Below are positions 1 through 7,691 of a DNA stretch of 55,084 bases, piece after piece. The notes below the pieces were generated by a model. The model had not been told where the DNA came from and did no database searches. It was given only the letters and a program-made list of their open reading frames with translations. The stretch lies in the NCBI GenBank assembly GCA_013205085.1, contig JABMLH010000013.1, positions 1 to 55,084 of the forward strand, written 5' to 3'. The translations under genes and the position numbers were made by a program. Each line of letters opens with the position of its first letter. The first letter of the stretch is position 1. The stretch is from Microbacteriaceae bacterium VKM Ac-2854. Lineage in GTDB: Bacteria; Actinomycetota; Actinomycetes; Actinomycetales; Microbacteriaceae.

Positions 1-58
1 TAACCGAGCAAGGCTCAAAGCGAGCAAAACGCGCCAGGACTAGAACACTTACGCGCCA
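1..58 (+). repeat. Left copy of the terminal inverted repeat
   Basis: The first 58 bases match the reverse complement of bases 55027-55084 at 51 of 58 positions, and all internal differences are transitions. Shared blocks include CTCAAAGCGAGCA and TAGAACACTTA. I do not recognise the element. It may be a dispersed repeat at which a short-read contig ends. Nothing codes here on any frame I trust. Confidence 0.85.
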
Positions 59-182
59 CGCAGCGGCGGAGAACCGGATCGGCGAGACAGGTCCGCCGCC
101 CGTGTTCCGCATTGTTACGGGCATGTTTCGCGATCCGGCACCCCTCTCTCTAGGGTCGTACCCGGGTTCGCGACGAGGCGGT

Positions 183-209
183 GCCGCAGCGGCGAATCGG
201 CCCTGCGGC
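183..209 (+). other. Hairpin in the metQ leader
   Basis: GCCGCAG (183-189) pairs perfectly with CTGCGGC (203-209) around a 13-base loop. It lies 55 bases before the metQ start. I looked for S-box or SAM-IV core elements and could not assemble one, so no riboswitch is claimed. The rest of 59-263 shows only the ribosome-binding site and no gene. Confidence 0.3.
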
Positions 210-263
210 GCAAGGTTGCCGACCAGGTAGCCCGCGAGCCCGCACCTCGAAAGGAACCGTCAC

Positions 264-1154
264 ATGTCCCTCCGCACCACGCTCATCGCCGCCGCCGCGG
301 CGGCCTCCGTCATCGCCCTGCTCAGCGGCTGCGCATCCTCCTCCGGCGACGCGGCCTCGGCCGACGAGACCGTGAAGATCGGCGTCGTCGGCGCCAGCGA
401 CCCCTACTGGGAGACCTATAAGGAAGCAGCAGCCGACGCCGGCATCGACGTCGAGATCGTCGACTTCGCCGAGTACTCGCAGCCCAACCCCGCGCTCTCC
501 GAGGGCGAGATCGACCTGAACCAGTTCCAGCACATCGTCTACCTCGCGCAGTACAACACCGCCAGCGATGACGACCTGGTGCCGATCGGTTCCACCGCGA
601 TCTACCCGCTCGGCCTGTACTCCACCAAGTACGACGACGTGAAGGACATCCAGAAGGGCGAGACCGTCGCCGTCTCGACCGACGAGAGCAACCAGGCCCG
701 CGGCCTGCTCGTGCTGCAGTCGGCCGGACTGATCGAGCTGAAGGACGGCGGCTCGATCTTCTCCACGATCGACGACGTCGACACCGACGCCTCGAAGGTG
801 ACGGTCACCGCGCTCGAGCCCTCGCTCACCGCGACCTCGCTGCCCGACGTCGCCGCCGCCGTGATCAACAACGACTTCATCGAGAACGCCGGACTGACCG
901 CGTCGGATGCGATCGCGCAGGACGACCCGTCCGACCCGAACGCCCTGCCCTACGTCAACATCTTCGCCGCCCGCGCCGAGGACAAGGACAACGCGACCTA
1001 CGCCAAGCTCGTCTCGATCTACCAGGACACCCAGGCCGTACTCGACGGCGTGCAGGAGAAGTCCGGTGGCACCGCCGTCTTCCTGAAGACCCCGGTCGCC
1101 GACCTGGAGTCGTCGCTGGAGAAGGTCCAGAAGGACATCAAGGCGCAGGGCTGA
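264..1154 (+). CDS. metQ: MetQ/NlpA-family methionine-binding lipoprotein
   Basis: This is the extracytoplasmic binding lipoprotein of a D/L-methionine ABC importer. The 296-residue product has a signal peptide with lipobox LLSGC, so Cys23 should be lipidated and anchored to the outer face of the membrane. The body shows NlpA-family sequence, including GVVGASDPYWE, the NQFQH segment and the family's C-terminal lobe. An AAAGGA site stands 8 bases before the ATG. The ATPase and permease genes follow in order, which is the usual met operon arrangement. Methionine is the likely substrate by family and neighbours, but some NlpA proteins bind other ligands. Confidence 0.9.
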   Translation: MSLRTTLIAAAAAASVIALLSGCASSSGDAASADETVKIGVVGASDPYWETYKEAAADAGIDVEIVDFAEYSQPNPALSEGEIDLNQFQHIVYLAQYNTASDDDLVPIGSTAIYPLGLYSTKYDDVKDIQKGETVAVSTDESNQARGLLVLQSAGLIELKDGGSIFSTIDDVDTDASKVTVTALEPSLTATSLPDVAAAVINNDFIENAGLTASDAIAQDDPSDPNALPYVNIFAARAEDKDNATYAKLVSIYQDTQAVLDGVQEKSGGTAVFLKTPVADLESSLEKVQKDIKAQG

Positions 1155-1213
1155 TCCCCCCAGCCCACCCCCCAGGGCTGATCCCCCCAGCCCACCCCCA
1201 GGGCTGATCCCCT
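1147..1213 (+). repeat. Tandem repeat after metQ, about 27 bp, 2.5 copies
   Basis: Units starting AGGGCTGATCCCC begin at 1147, 1174 and 1200. The first unit overlaps the metQ stop codon. Each full unit also contains the small inverted repeat GGGCTG...CAGCCC, so each can fold into a hairpin. Confidence 0.8.
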
Positions 1214-1223
1214 GAAGCCCTTC

Positions 1224-1255
1224 GCGGCCGGTCATCCACAGCGATGACCGGCCGC
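1224..1255 (+). terminator. Intercistronic hairpin between metQ and metN
   Basis: GCGGCCGGTCATC (1224-1236) and GATGACCGGCCGC (1243-1255) form a perfect 13-bp stem with a 6-base loop. No U-tract follows. It most likely protects the metQ part of the message or reduces read-through, which would give more binding protein than transporter. This role is inferred from position. Confidence 0.6.
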
Positions 1256-1290
1256 ACCCCTGTTTCCCGGACGTTCCGAAAGGACCACCC

Positions 1291-2325
1291 ATGGCGCTCG
1301 TCTCCCTGCGCGACGTGACCAAGACCTACCCGCCGCAGCGCCGCGGTGACGCAGCGACCACCGCGATCGACGCCGTCAGCCTCGACATCGAGGCGGGCGA
1401 CGTCTACGGCATCATCGGCTACTCGGGTGCCGGCAAGAGCACACTCGTGCGCCTGATCAACGCGCTCGAACCCGCGACGAGCGGCAGCATCCTGGTCGAG
1501 GGCGCCGAGATCGTCGGCCGTCGCGAGCGCGAGCTGAATCGCATCCGGCTCGGTATCGGCATGATCTTCCAGCAGTTCAATCTGTTCGCCTCGAAGTCCG
1601 TGCGCCGCAACATCGCGTACCCGCTCCAGGTCGCAGGCAGGCCCCGCACCGAGATCCGCGCCCGGGTGGACGAACTCCTGCGTTTCGTCGGGCTCGAGGA
1701 CAAGGCGAACGCCTATCCCGAGCAGCTCTCGGGTGGCCAGAAGCAGCGCGTCGGTATCGCCCGCGCCCTCGCGGCCTCCCCGCGCATCCTGCTCGCCGAC
1801 GAGGCGACCAGCGCCCTGGACCCCGAGACGACGCAGGAGGTGCTCGCCCTGCTGCGCCGGGTGAACCGGGAGTTCGGCGTCACCATCGTCGTCATCACGC
1901 ACGAGATGGAGGTGATCCAGTCGATCGCCACGAAGGTGGCGGTGATGGAGAACGGCCGGATCGTCGAGCGCGGCGAGGTGTTCGACGTGTTCTCGAACCC
2001 GCAGCAGCCCGTGACCCGACGCTTCGTCGGCACCGTCATCGACGCGCAGCCCTCAAGCGAGGAGGCGGCCGTGCTGCGCGCCCGGCACCCCGGCCGACTG
2101 GTCACGCTCTCCTTCTCCGACGCCACCCCGAGCCAGGGCGCGATCTTCGCCGACATCGCCGCGGCCGGCGTCGGCTTCGAACTCGTCTACGGCGGCGTGA
2201 ACGACATCGGCGGCCGCGTCTTCGGCCACCTGACCCTCGCCCTCACCGGATCGGATGACGCGATCGATCCGCTGCTCGCGCGCCTCGGTGCCCGCCTGAC
2301 CATCACGGAGGTCCCCCGTGGATGA
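1291..2325 (+). CDS. metN: Methionine ABC transporter ATP-binding protein
   Basis: This is the cytoplasmic ATPase that powers methionine import. The 344-residue product has Walker A GYSGAGKS (residues 43-50), the Q-loop FQQFN, signature LSGGQKQR and Walker B ILLADEATSALD. After the nucleotide-binding domain, roughly the last 90 residues form the NIL domain typical of MetN, which in characterised MetN proteins binds methionine and inhibits transport from inside. A GAAAGGA site precedes the ATG. The 3' end overlaps metI by eight bases, so the two are probably translationally coupled. Confidence 0.93.
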   Translation: MALVSLRDVTKTYPPQRRGDAATTAIDAVSLDIEAGDVYGIIGYSGAGKSTLVRLINALEPATSGSILVEGAEIVGRRERELNRIRLGIGMIFQQFNLFASKSVRRNIAYPLQVAGRPRTEIRARVDELLRFVGLEDKANAYPEQLSGGQKQRVGIARALAASPRILLADEATSALDPETTQEVLALLRRVNREFGVTIVVITHEMEVIQSIATKVAVMENGRIVERGEVFDVFSNPQQPVTRRFVGTVIDAQPSSEEAAVLRARHPGRLVTLSFSDATPSQGAIFADIAAAGVGFELVYGGVNDIGGRVFGHLTLALTGSDDAIDPLLARLGARLTITEVPRG

Positions 2326-2977
2326 ACTGATCCCGCTCCTGCCCAAGCTGTGGCAGGCCACCGGCGAGACCCTCTACATCGTCGGCCTCAGCCTGGTCTT
2401 CGGTGGCCTGGCCGGCCTGCTGCTCGGCCTCGCGCTCTACGTGACCCGCGCGGGCAGCCTGTACGCGAACCGCGCGATCTTCGCCGTGCTGAACCTTCTG
2501 GTGAACGTCTTCCGGCCCATCCCGTTCATCATCTTCCTGGCCGCGGCGCAGCCGCTGGCGCGAGCGGTGACCGGGCTGGGCATCGGCAACAACGCGATCA
2601 CCTTCACCCTCGCCCTCGCCGCGACGTTCGGCGTCAGCCGGATCGTGGAGCAGAACCTGCTCACCGTGCAGCCCGGCGTAATCGAGGCGGCACGGTCGAT
2701 GGGAGCGAGCCGGTTCCGGATCATCTGGTCGATCCTGGTGCCGGAGGCGCTGGGCCCGCTGATCCTCGGCTACACCTTCATCGTGGTCGCCCTCGTCGAC
2801 ATGTCCGCGGTCGCCGGCACGATCGGCGGCGGCGGCCTGGGTACGTTCGCGATCCAGTACGGCTATCGGCAGTTCGAGCCGGTCGTCACCTGGGGTGCGG
2901 TCCTGGTGATCATCGTGATCGTGCAGCTGGTGCAGCTGCTCGGCAACACGCTCGCCCGGCGGGCGCTGCGGCGCTGA
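2318..2977 (+). CDS. metI: Methionine ABC transporter permease
   Basis: This is the membrane subunit of the methionine importer, 219 residues with about five transmembrane segments. The coupling-loop motif is EAARSMGASRFRIIWSILVP, matching the EAA motif of MetI proteins. The start is GTG at 2318, inside the end of metN, with GGAGG seven bases upstream in metN. It closes the three-gene met operon. Confidence 0.92.
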   Translation: MDELIPLLPKLWQATGETLYIVGLSLVFGGLAGLLLGLALYVTRAGSLYANRAIFAVLNLLVNVFRPIPFIIFLAAAQPLARAVTGLGIGNNAITFTLALAATFGVSRIVEQNLLTVQPGVIEAARSMGASRFRIIWSILVPEALGPLILGYTFIVVALVDMSAVAGTIGGGGLGTFAIQYGYRQFEPVVTWGAVLVIIVIVQLVQLLGNTLARRALRR

Positions 2978-3027
2978 TCGGCGGCGCCGAGTCGGGAGCG
3001 CGCGGCCCAGCCGCCTACGCTGAAGCC

Positions 3028-3810
3028 ATGAAACCCGCCCTCGCACCCGCCGTCGGCGTCTCGGTCTCGGCGGTGCTGCTCTTCGGACTCCGGCTGCCCG
3101 TCGCCGGCTACGTGGTGCTGGCCGCGAGCCTGATCCTCGCGCTGATCCTCGATCGGGTGCTCGCCGTCGATCTGTCCCTGATCGCGGCGGGGCTCACCAT
3201 CGTCAGCACGATCTCGGTCGAGGCCAACCTCGACTACCCGAACATGGCGCTGATGGGGGTGGTGCTCTCGGCCGCCGTGGCGGTGCCGTGGGCGATCGAC
3301 CACTACGGCACGAAGCGGCGCATCATCCGGTTCCCGCTGCGCACCGGGCAGCGCTGGAGCACGCTGGAGAAGTCGTACCTGCCGGCCGTCGTCGTTCTCG
3401 GCTGGATCCTGCTGCCGTTCTACTTCATCCGCTCGGGCGCGTACCTGAACTGGCCCGCGATCTCGGCGCCCGACGAGATCGCTCGGCTCTTCGTCGGCGT
3501 CGGTTTCGTCGGCATCTGGGACGAACTGTTCTTCATCTGCGTCGTCTTCGCCGTGCTGCGCCGGCACCTGCCGATGTGGCAGGCCAACATCCTTCAGGCC
3601 GTGGTCTTCGTCTCGTTCCTCTGGGAACTCGGCTACCGCGAGTGGGCGCCGGCCTTCACCATCCCGTTCGCGCTGCTGCAGGGCTACATCTTCTCGCGCA
3701 CGAAGTCGCTCACCTACGTGATCTGCGTGCACCTGCTCTTCGATCTCGTCGTCTTCCTCGCGCTCGTGCACGCCCACAACCGCGACTGGCTGCGCTGGTT
3801 CGTCTACTGA
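3028..3810 (+). CDS. CPBP-like intramembrane protein
   Basis: This is a 260-residue polytopic membrane protein resembling the CPBP (CAAX-protease and bacteriocin-processing) family. The motif-1 region reads IWDELFF (Asp165-Glu166), where the family usually has two glutamates. The last motif is HLLFD (His235, Asp239). The ATG at 3028 lies about 50 bases after metI, so co-transcription is possible, but no functional link to methionine uptake is apparent. Substrate and activity are unknown, and the Asp for Glu change leaves proteolytic activity open. Confidence 0.65.
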   Translation: MKPALAPAVGVSVSAVLLFGLRLPVAGYVVLAASLILALILDRVLAVDLSLIAAGLTIVSTISVEANLDYPNMALMGVVLSAAVAVPWAIDHYGTKRRIIRFPLRTGQRWSTLEKSYLPAVVVLGWILLPFYFIRSGAYLNWPAISAPDEIARLFVGVGFVGIWDELFFICVVFAVLRRHLPMWQANILQAVVFVSFLWELGYREWAPAFTIPFALLQGYIFSRTKSLTYVICVHLLFDLVVFLALVHAHNRDWLRWFVY

Positions 3811-3827
3811 GACCGCCGTCGCGTGCT

Positions 3828-3891
3828 CAACCTCGGCTGAGAGTTCGCGTCAGCGCCGATCAGCGCTGACGGGCGTTCTCAGCCGAGGTTG
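3828..3891. repeat. Two-tier palindrome, family A, copy 1
   Basis: A 15-bp outer stem pairs 3828-3842 with 3877-3891. Within it is an 8-bp inner stem, GTCAGCGC (3849-3856) with GCGCTGAC (3863-3870). It lies between two converging genes and covers the last codons of the minus-strand gene, so it probably acts as a bidirectional terminator. A second copy with the same architecture is at 36388-36451. Confidence 0.8.
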
Positions 3892-4474
3892 TGCTCGGCT
3901 CGAGCGCCGCCCGGACCTCGGCGGCGAGCCGTGGCGCCACCTCCTCCTGGAACCACGGGTTCCGCGTGCGCCAGCCCCGAGCGAGCGGCGAGGGATGCAC
4001 GATCGGGAAGAACGGCCGGTACTCCTCGCCTCGACGCACCGTCTCGGTCAGCGTCGCGCCGGCGCGGGCGCCGAGGTAGTGGCGCTGGCTGTACGCGCCG
4101 ATCAGGATCGTCAGTCGCACCGACGTCAGTCGTTCGAGGATGCCCGGATGCCAGCGCGCGGCGAAGTCGCGCCGGGGCGGCCGATCGCCGCTGACGCCGC
4201 GCCCCGGGAAGTAGAAGTCCATCGGCAGGATGGCGACGTTGCGCGGATCGTAGAACTCCGCGTCACTCAGCCCGAGCCACGAGCGCAGGAGGACGCCGCT
4301 CGGGTCGTTCCAGGGCACACCGCTCTCCTGCGCGAGCCGACCCGGCGCCTGGCTGATGATCAGCACCCGCGCCCGCTCGTCCGCGACGAACAGCGGCCGA
4401 TAGCCGAGTTCAGCGGCCCACGCGTTCGTCGGATGCGCAGCGACCGCCGCGCGGATCCGCTCGAATTCGGTCAT
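3860..4474 (-). CDS. Uracil-DNA glycosylase superfamily protein
   Basis: This 204-residue protein has the two signature regions of the uracil-DNA glycosylase fold: an N-terminal water-activating-type loop (ISQAPGRLAQESGVPWND) and a C-terminal HPSP motif in IVHPSPLARGW. It lacks the four-cysteine iron-sulfur cluster of family 4 enzymes. It resembles the small stand-alone UDG-like proteins often annotated only at superfamily level. A role in removing damaged bases is plausible but untested. I start at the ATG at 4474, because the longer reading frame upstream runs into the neighbouring glycosidase. Its last codons form part of the palindrome at 3828-3891. Confidence 0.78.
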   Translation of the reverse strand: MTEFERIRAAVAAHPTNAWAAELGYRPLFVADERARVLIISQAPGRLAQESGVPWNDPSGVLLRSWLGLSDAEFYDPRNVAILPMDFYFPGRGVSGDRPPRRDFAARWHPGILERLTSVRLTILIGAYSQRHYLGARAGATLTETVRRGEEYRPFFPIVHPSPLARGWRTRNPWFQEEVAPRLAAEVRAALEPSTTSAENARQR

Positions 4475-4520
4475 GCCAGCAGTGTTGCATCCCGGCGCAC
4501 CGCATCGCGCCGTCGGCGGC

Positions 4521-6806
4521 TCAGCCGAACGCTCCGTCGGCCGCGCTCCAGCGCACGCTCCGCTCCAGGCGGACGCCGATGACCGCTCCCAGCGTCCCCG
4601 CGGCGTCGAGCCGGGCACGGACGGCGGCGTCGAGGTCGATCACGGCGGCACTCGAGATCGGCGCGACGTGCAGGGTCAGCTCCGCGTCGGGAGCGAGCCG
4701 GCTGAGGTCGATGCGCCAGTCGCGGCCGTCCCAGAACCTGTCGCCGATGAGCGCGCCGTCGGCACGCAGCTGGGCGACGTCGCCCTCCCACGCGACGATC
4801 AGCTCCACCCGATCGCCGCTGTGCAGAGCGCCGGGCTCGGGCACGTCCAGTCGCCATACGGCGGCGACCTCGTCGAACTGGGCGTCCGTCGGCGCGGAGG
4901 AGCGGCCGCCGCGTTCGCCGTAGCGCGCCGGCACTGCACCGGCCGCGCGCACCGGCTCGAGGCCGACGGGCGCATCCGCCGCCGTCGAGGAGGTACGCAG
5001 GCCGACCGGTTCGAAGCCGGTTCCCGTCCATCGCGCGACGAGCGGCTCCTGCGCGGCGCGGGCGACCAGGGCGCCGTCCTCGTGCCAGACGAGGTGCTCC
5101 GACTCGATCAGCTCGCCGCCCGAGAACCAGAGCCGCTCGGCCTGCGCCTCATCAACGACGAGGATGCGCAGGGCGCCGTCCACCTCGAGCACGACCCCGG
5201 CACGCAGATCCAGCGCGCCATCGACGACGAGCGCGGAGCCGTCGACCGAGACCCGGCTGCCGTCGCGCAGACGGATGCGCGCGTCGAGCCCGGTGTGCGC
5301 CTTCAGCACCAGGGTCGGCAGCTCGCCCTCGACCACCCCGATCACCGACGCGGTCGCCCAGTCGAGGCGGACCCCCGCGACGTCGAGCCGCAGCGGCCAG
5401 CGCGCGATGACGCCGCTGGGGATGTCGATCGGTCGCTCCGGCACCAGCAGCTCGCCGTCATCGAGGCCGATGCGCAGCTGCACGACGGCGACTCCGCTCA
5501 GCGGCTCGTGCGGCTGATGCGTGTTGATGAAGACGAAGCCGCTGCGACCGTCGCTGCGGACGGCCCAGCGCAGGCTGTCGAGGTCGTGGACGTCGACGGG
5601 CCCACCGTCGGGCAACGTGCTGTACGTGCCCGCGAGGCGTGCACCGAACGAGGCGACGAAGGCGTTGTGCTCCCGCAGCGCTGACAGGCTCGGCCCCGGC
5701 TGCCCGGTGGCCCCGATCGGAGCTTGGAAGTCGTAGTCGAACCGCGGCAGGTCGTTCGGGTAGCCGCTCGCGTGCGACTCCTGCAAGCCGTCCCCCGGGT
5801 TCACGCCGCCCACGTACATGTAGAAGCCCTGCCAGAGTGAGCCGTTGCCGAGCTTCACATTCGCGACCGCCGCGATGTCCGCGCCGCGCGCGATCGGCCG
5901 ACGGTGGTACGCCGTCGCCATCCCGCCGCCCAGCTCGCACGTCGCCGGCGGGAATTCCGGATCGACATCGCGCACCACGATCGCAAGACCGGCCTCGCGC
6001 TGGTCGCCGCCGACACCCGGGTCGTCCCACACATGGGTGAACGCGAAGTGGTCGCGGAAGCTGTCATCCCACACCGAACCCTGATCCGCCCAGAATCCGT
6101 CCGCGTAGCCGCTGTACAGCGGGAACACCTCGTGCGCCGGCAACTCGGCCCCGCCCCACGCCGTCGCCGTCCACAGCGGGGCGGTCAGCCCCGCCGCCCG
6201 CGCCAGCCGCTTCAGCGTCGCGATGTGCTGCGGCTGATCGTAGAGCTCGTTCTCGATCTGGATCCCGACGATGCGACCGCGCGGGCCGCAGAAGCGGGCG
6301 GCCTGCTCGGCGATGCGTGCGAACCACTGCTCGACGAGTTCGAGATACTCCGGATCGTCCGTCCGCGACACCGGCGCCGCCTCGAGCAGCCAGTCCGGGA
6401 AGCCGCCGTTGCGCGCCTCGCCGTGCGCCCACGGCCCGATCCGCAGCACCACATCGATCCCGACCCGATCGGCCGTCTCGAGGAAGGCCGCCAGATCGAG
6501 ATCCCCCTCGAAGCTCACCGCACCACGCACCGGCTCGTGGTGGATCCAGAACACGTACGTCGAGACGAGGGTGATGCCGGACGCGAGCAGCAGTCGCAGC
6601 TCCTCCGCCCACCGCTCCCGCGGCACCCGGCTGTAGTGCAGCTCCCCCGACACGGGAATCACCGGGCGGCCGTCGATCTCGATGTGCCGACTGCTCAGCC
6701 GCACCCGCTCGTGCCGATCCTCCGCAGTGGACATCGCCAGGTCGATCCGCGGCGGCCGCGAATCCACGGCCCGGAGGGAATGCAGGATGGGGGTGCGGAC
6801 GCTCAC
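4521..6806 (-). CDS. GH35 beta-galactosidase
   Basis: This 761-residue protein is predicted to release terminal galactose from beta-galactosides. The N-terminal (beta/alpha)8 barrel carries VSGELHYSRVP, the acid/base segment GIQIENELYDQ (Glu187) and the probable nucleophile in TCELGGGM (Glu291). Beta-rich C-terminal domains follow. No signal peptide is seen, so it should be cytoplasmic. I chose the GTG at 6806 because GGAGGAG lies just upstream; an ATG at 6734 is the alternative. It is the last gene of the locus that starts with the LacI regulator at 14288. Confidence 0.88.
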   Translation of the reverse strand: MSVRTPILHSLRAVDSRPPRIDLAMSTAEDRHERVRLSSRHIEIDGRPVIPVSGELHYSRVPRERWAEELRLLLASGITLVSTYVFWIHHEPVRGAVSFEGDLDLAAFLETADRVGIDVVLRIGPWAHGEARNGGFPDWLLEAAPVSRTDDPEYLELVEQWFARIAEQAARFCGPRGRIVGIQIENELYDQPQHIATLKRLARAAGLTAPLWTATAWGGAELPAHEVFPLYSGYADGFWADQGSVWDDSFRDHFAFTHVWDDPGVGGDQREAGLAIVVRDVDPEFPPATCELGGGMATAYHRRPIARGADIAAVANVKLGNGSLWQGFYMYVGGVNPGDGLQESHASGYPNDLPRFDYDFQAPIGATGQPGPSLSALREHNAFVASFGARLAGTYSTLPDGGPVDVHDLDSLRWAVRSDGRSGFVFINTHQPHEPLSGVAVVQLRIGLDDGELLVPERPIDIPSGVIARWPLRLDVAGVRLDWATASVIGVVEGELPTLVLKAHTGLDARIRLRDGSRVSVDGSALVVDGALDLRAGVVLEVDGALRILVVDEAQAERLWFSGGELIESEHLVWHEDGALVARAAQEPLVARWTGTGFEPVGLRTSSTAADAPVGLEPVRAAGAVPARYGERGGRSSAPTDAQFDEVAAVWRLDVPEPGALHSGDRVELIVAWEGDVAQLRADGALIGDRFWDGRDWRIDLSRLAPDAELTLHVAPISSAAVIDLDAAVRARLDAAGTLGAVIGVRLERSVRWSAADGAFG

Positions 6807-6926
6807 GGGTCTCCTCGGAGGTTCGGAAAGGGGGACTCGCCCAGACGATACGCGGGCACCGGCCACGAGGGTATGGGCGATCGGCGGCTGCGGATGGAGG
6901 ATTCGACGACGCGCGGGCCGCGGCAC

Positions 6927-7619
6927 TCAGCCGCCGGCGCCGCGCTCCGGCGTCGGTCCGCGAGCGGCGTCCGCGCGCTGCGCATCGCCGAAGAGCTCGT
7001 CCAGGCCGGCGTCGGGATCGTGGATCAGCGCGGCGGTGGCGAGCGCATGGATGCGGACCTCAGCGCGAGCGTGCCCCCGGCGCTCTGCCAACGCCGGCAG
7101 CGCGGACTCGCCGAGCGCCGCGATCGATCGGCTCAGGCTGCGTCGCGTCTCGTGCGGCCCGCGACCGAGCTGCCGGCACAGCTGCTCGGCGAGCTCCGCC
7201 TCGTCACCCGCGGGGACGAGGCCACTCGCCGTGCGCCACGCGGCCCGGGCGACGTCGTCGTCGGGATCCTGCAGCAGCTCGGCGCTGATCGCCGACCAGC
7301 CGCGCGGATCGCCGATCTTCGACAGCGTGTGCAGCGCTTGACTGCGTGCCAGCGGTTCCTCCGCGCCCGCCTCGTAGATCAGCCGGGGCACGGTCTGCGC
7401 GGGCGGATGCCGCATCAGCGCCCACGTCAGCATCTCGCGGACGAAGAAGTCGGGCTCGACGGCGCACCGCTGCACCAGCACCTCGACGTAGGACGGATCC
7501 GGTCGGGTCCCCGCCGCGAGCGCGGTCTGCAGCCGCTGCGAGGAGGACCCGGTGCGCAACGCGAGCCGAAGGCGATCGGCCGGGCGCTCGACCGGGCGAT
7601 CGGGATCTGACGTCGTCAT
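6927..7619 (-). CDS. HEAT-repeat protein
   Basis: This soluble protein of 230 residues is built from repeated helix pairs. HEAT/PBS-lyase-like units such as ARSQALHTLSKIGDPRGW and VARAAWRTASGL are clear, with others before and after. It has no signal peptide or membrane segment. Such repeats are usually protein-binding scaffolds. It sits between two beta-galactosidase genes, 72 bp after one and 120 bp before the other, in the same direction. Its link to sugar use is unclear. No enzyme motif was found. Confidence 0.75.
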   Translation of the reverse strand: MTTSDPDRPVERPADRLRLALRTGSSSQRLQTALAAGTRPDPSYVEVLVQRCAVEPDFFVREMLTWALMRHPPAQTVPRLIYEAGAEEPLARSQALHTLSKIGDPRGWSAISAELLQDPDDDVARAAWRTASGLVPAGDEAELAEQLCRQLGRGPHETRRSLSRSIAALGESALPALAERRGHARAEVRIHALATAALIHDPDAGLDELFGDAQRADAARGPTPERGAGG

Positions 7620-7691
7620 ACGTCCAGTAAAGCCGCATCCGGTCGGCGTCGACGATCCCGACGCCGCTCGCGCAGCCGTCCGCCACCGTGC

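Noticed and set aside
60-263. SAM-type riboswitch upstream of metQ
   Set aside because: Fragments such as GGTTGCC appear, but the conserved core and pseudoknot elements could not be assembled in the correct orientation.
1147-1213. CRISPR-like array
   Set aside because: The units are contiguous, with no unique spacers, and there are no cas genes in the window.
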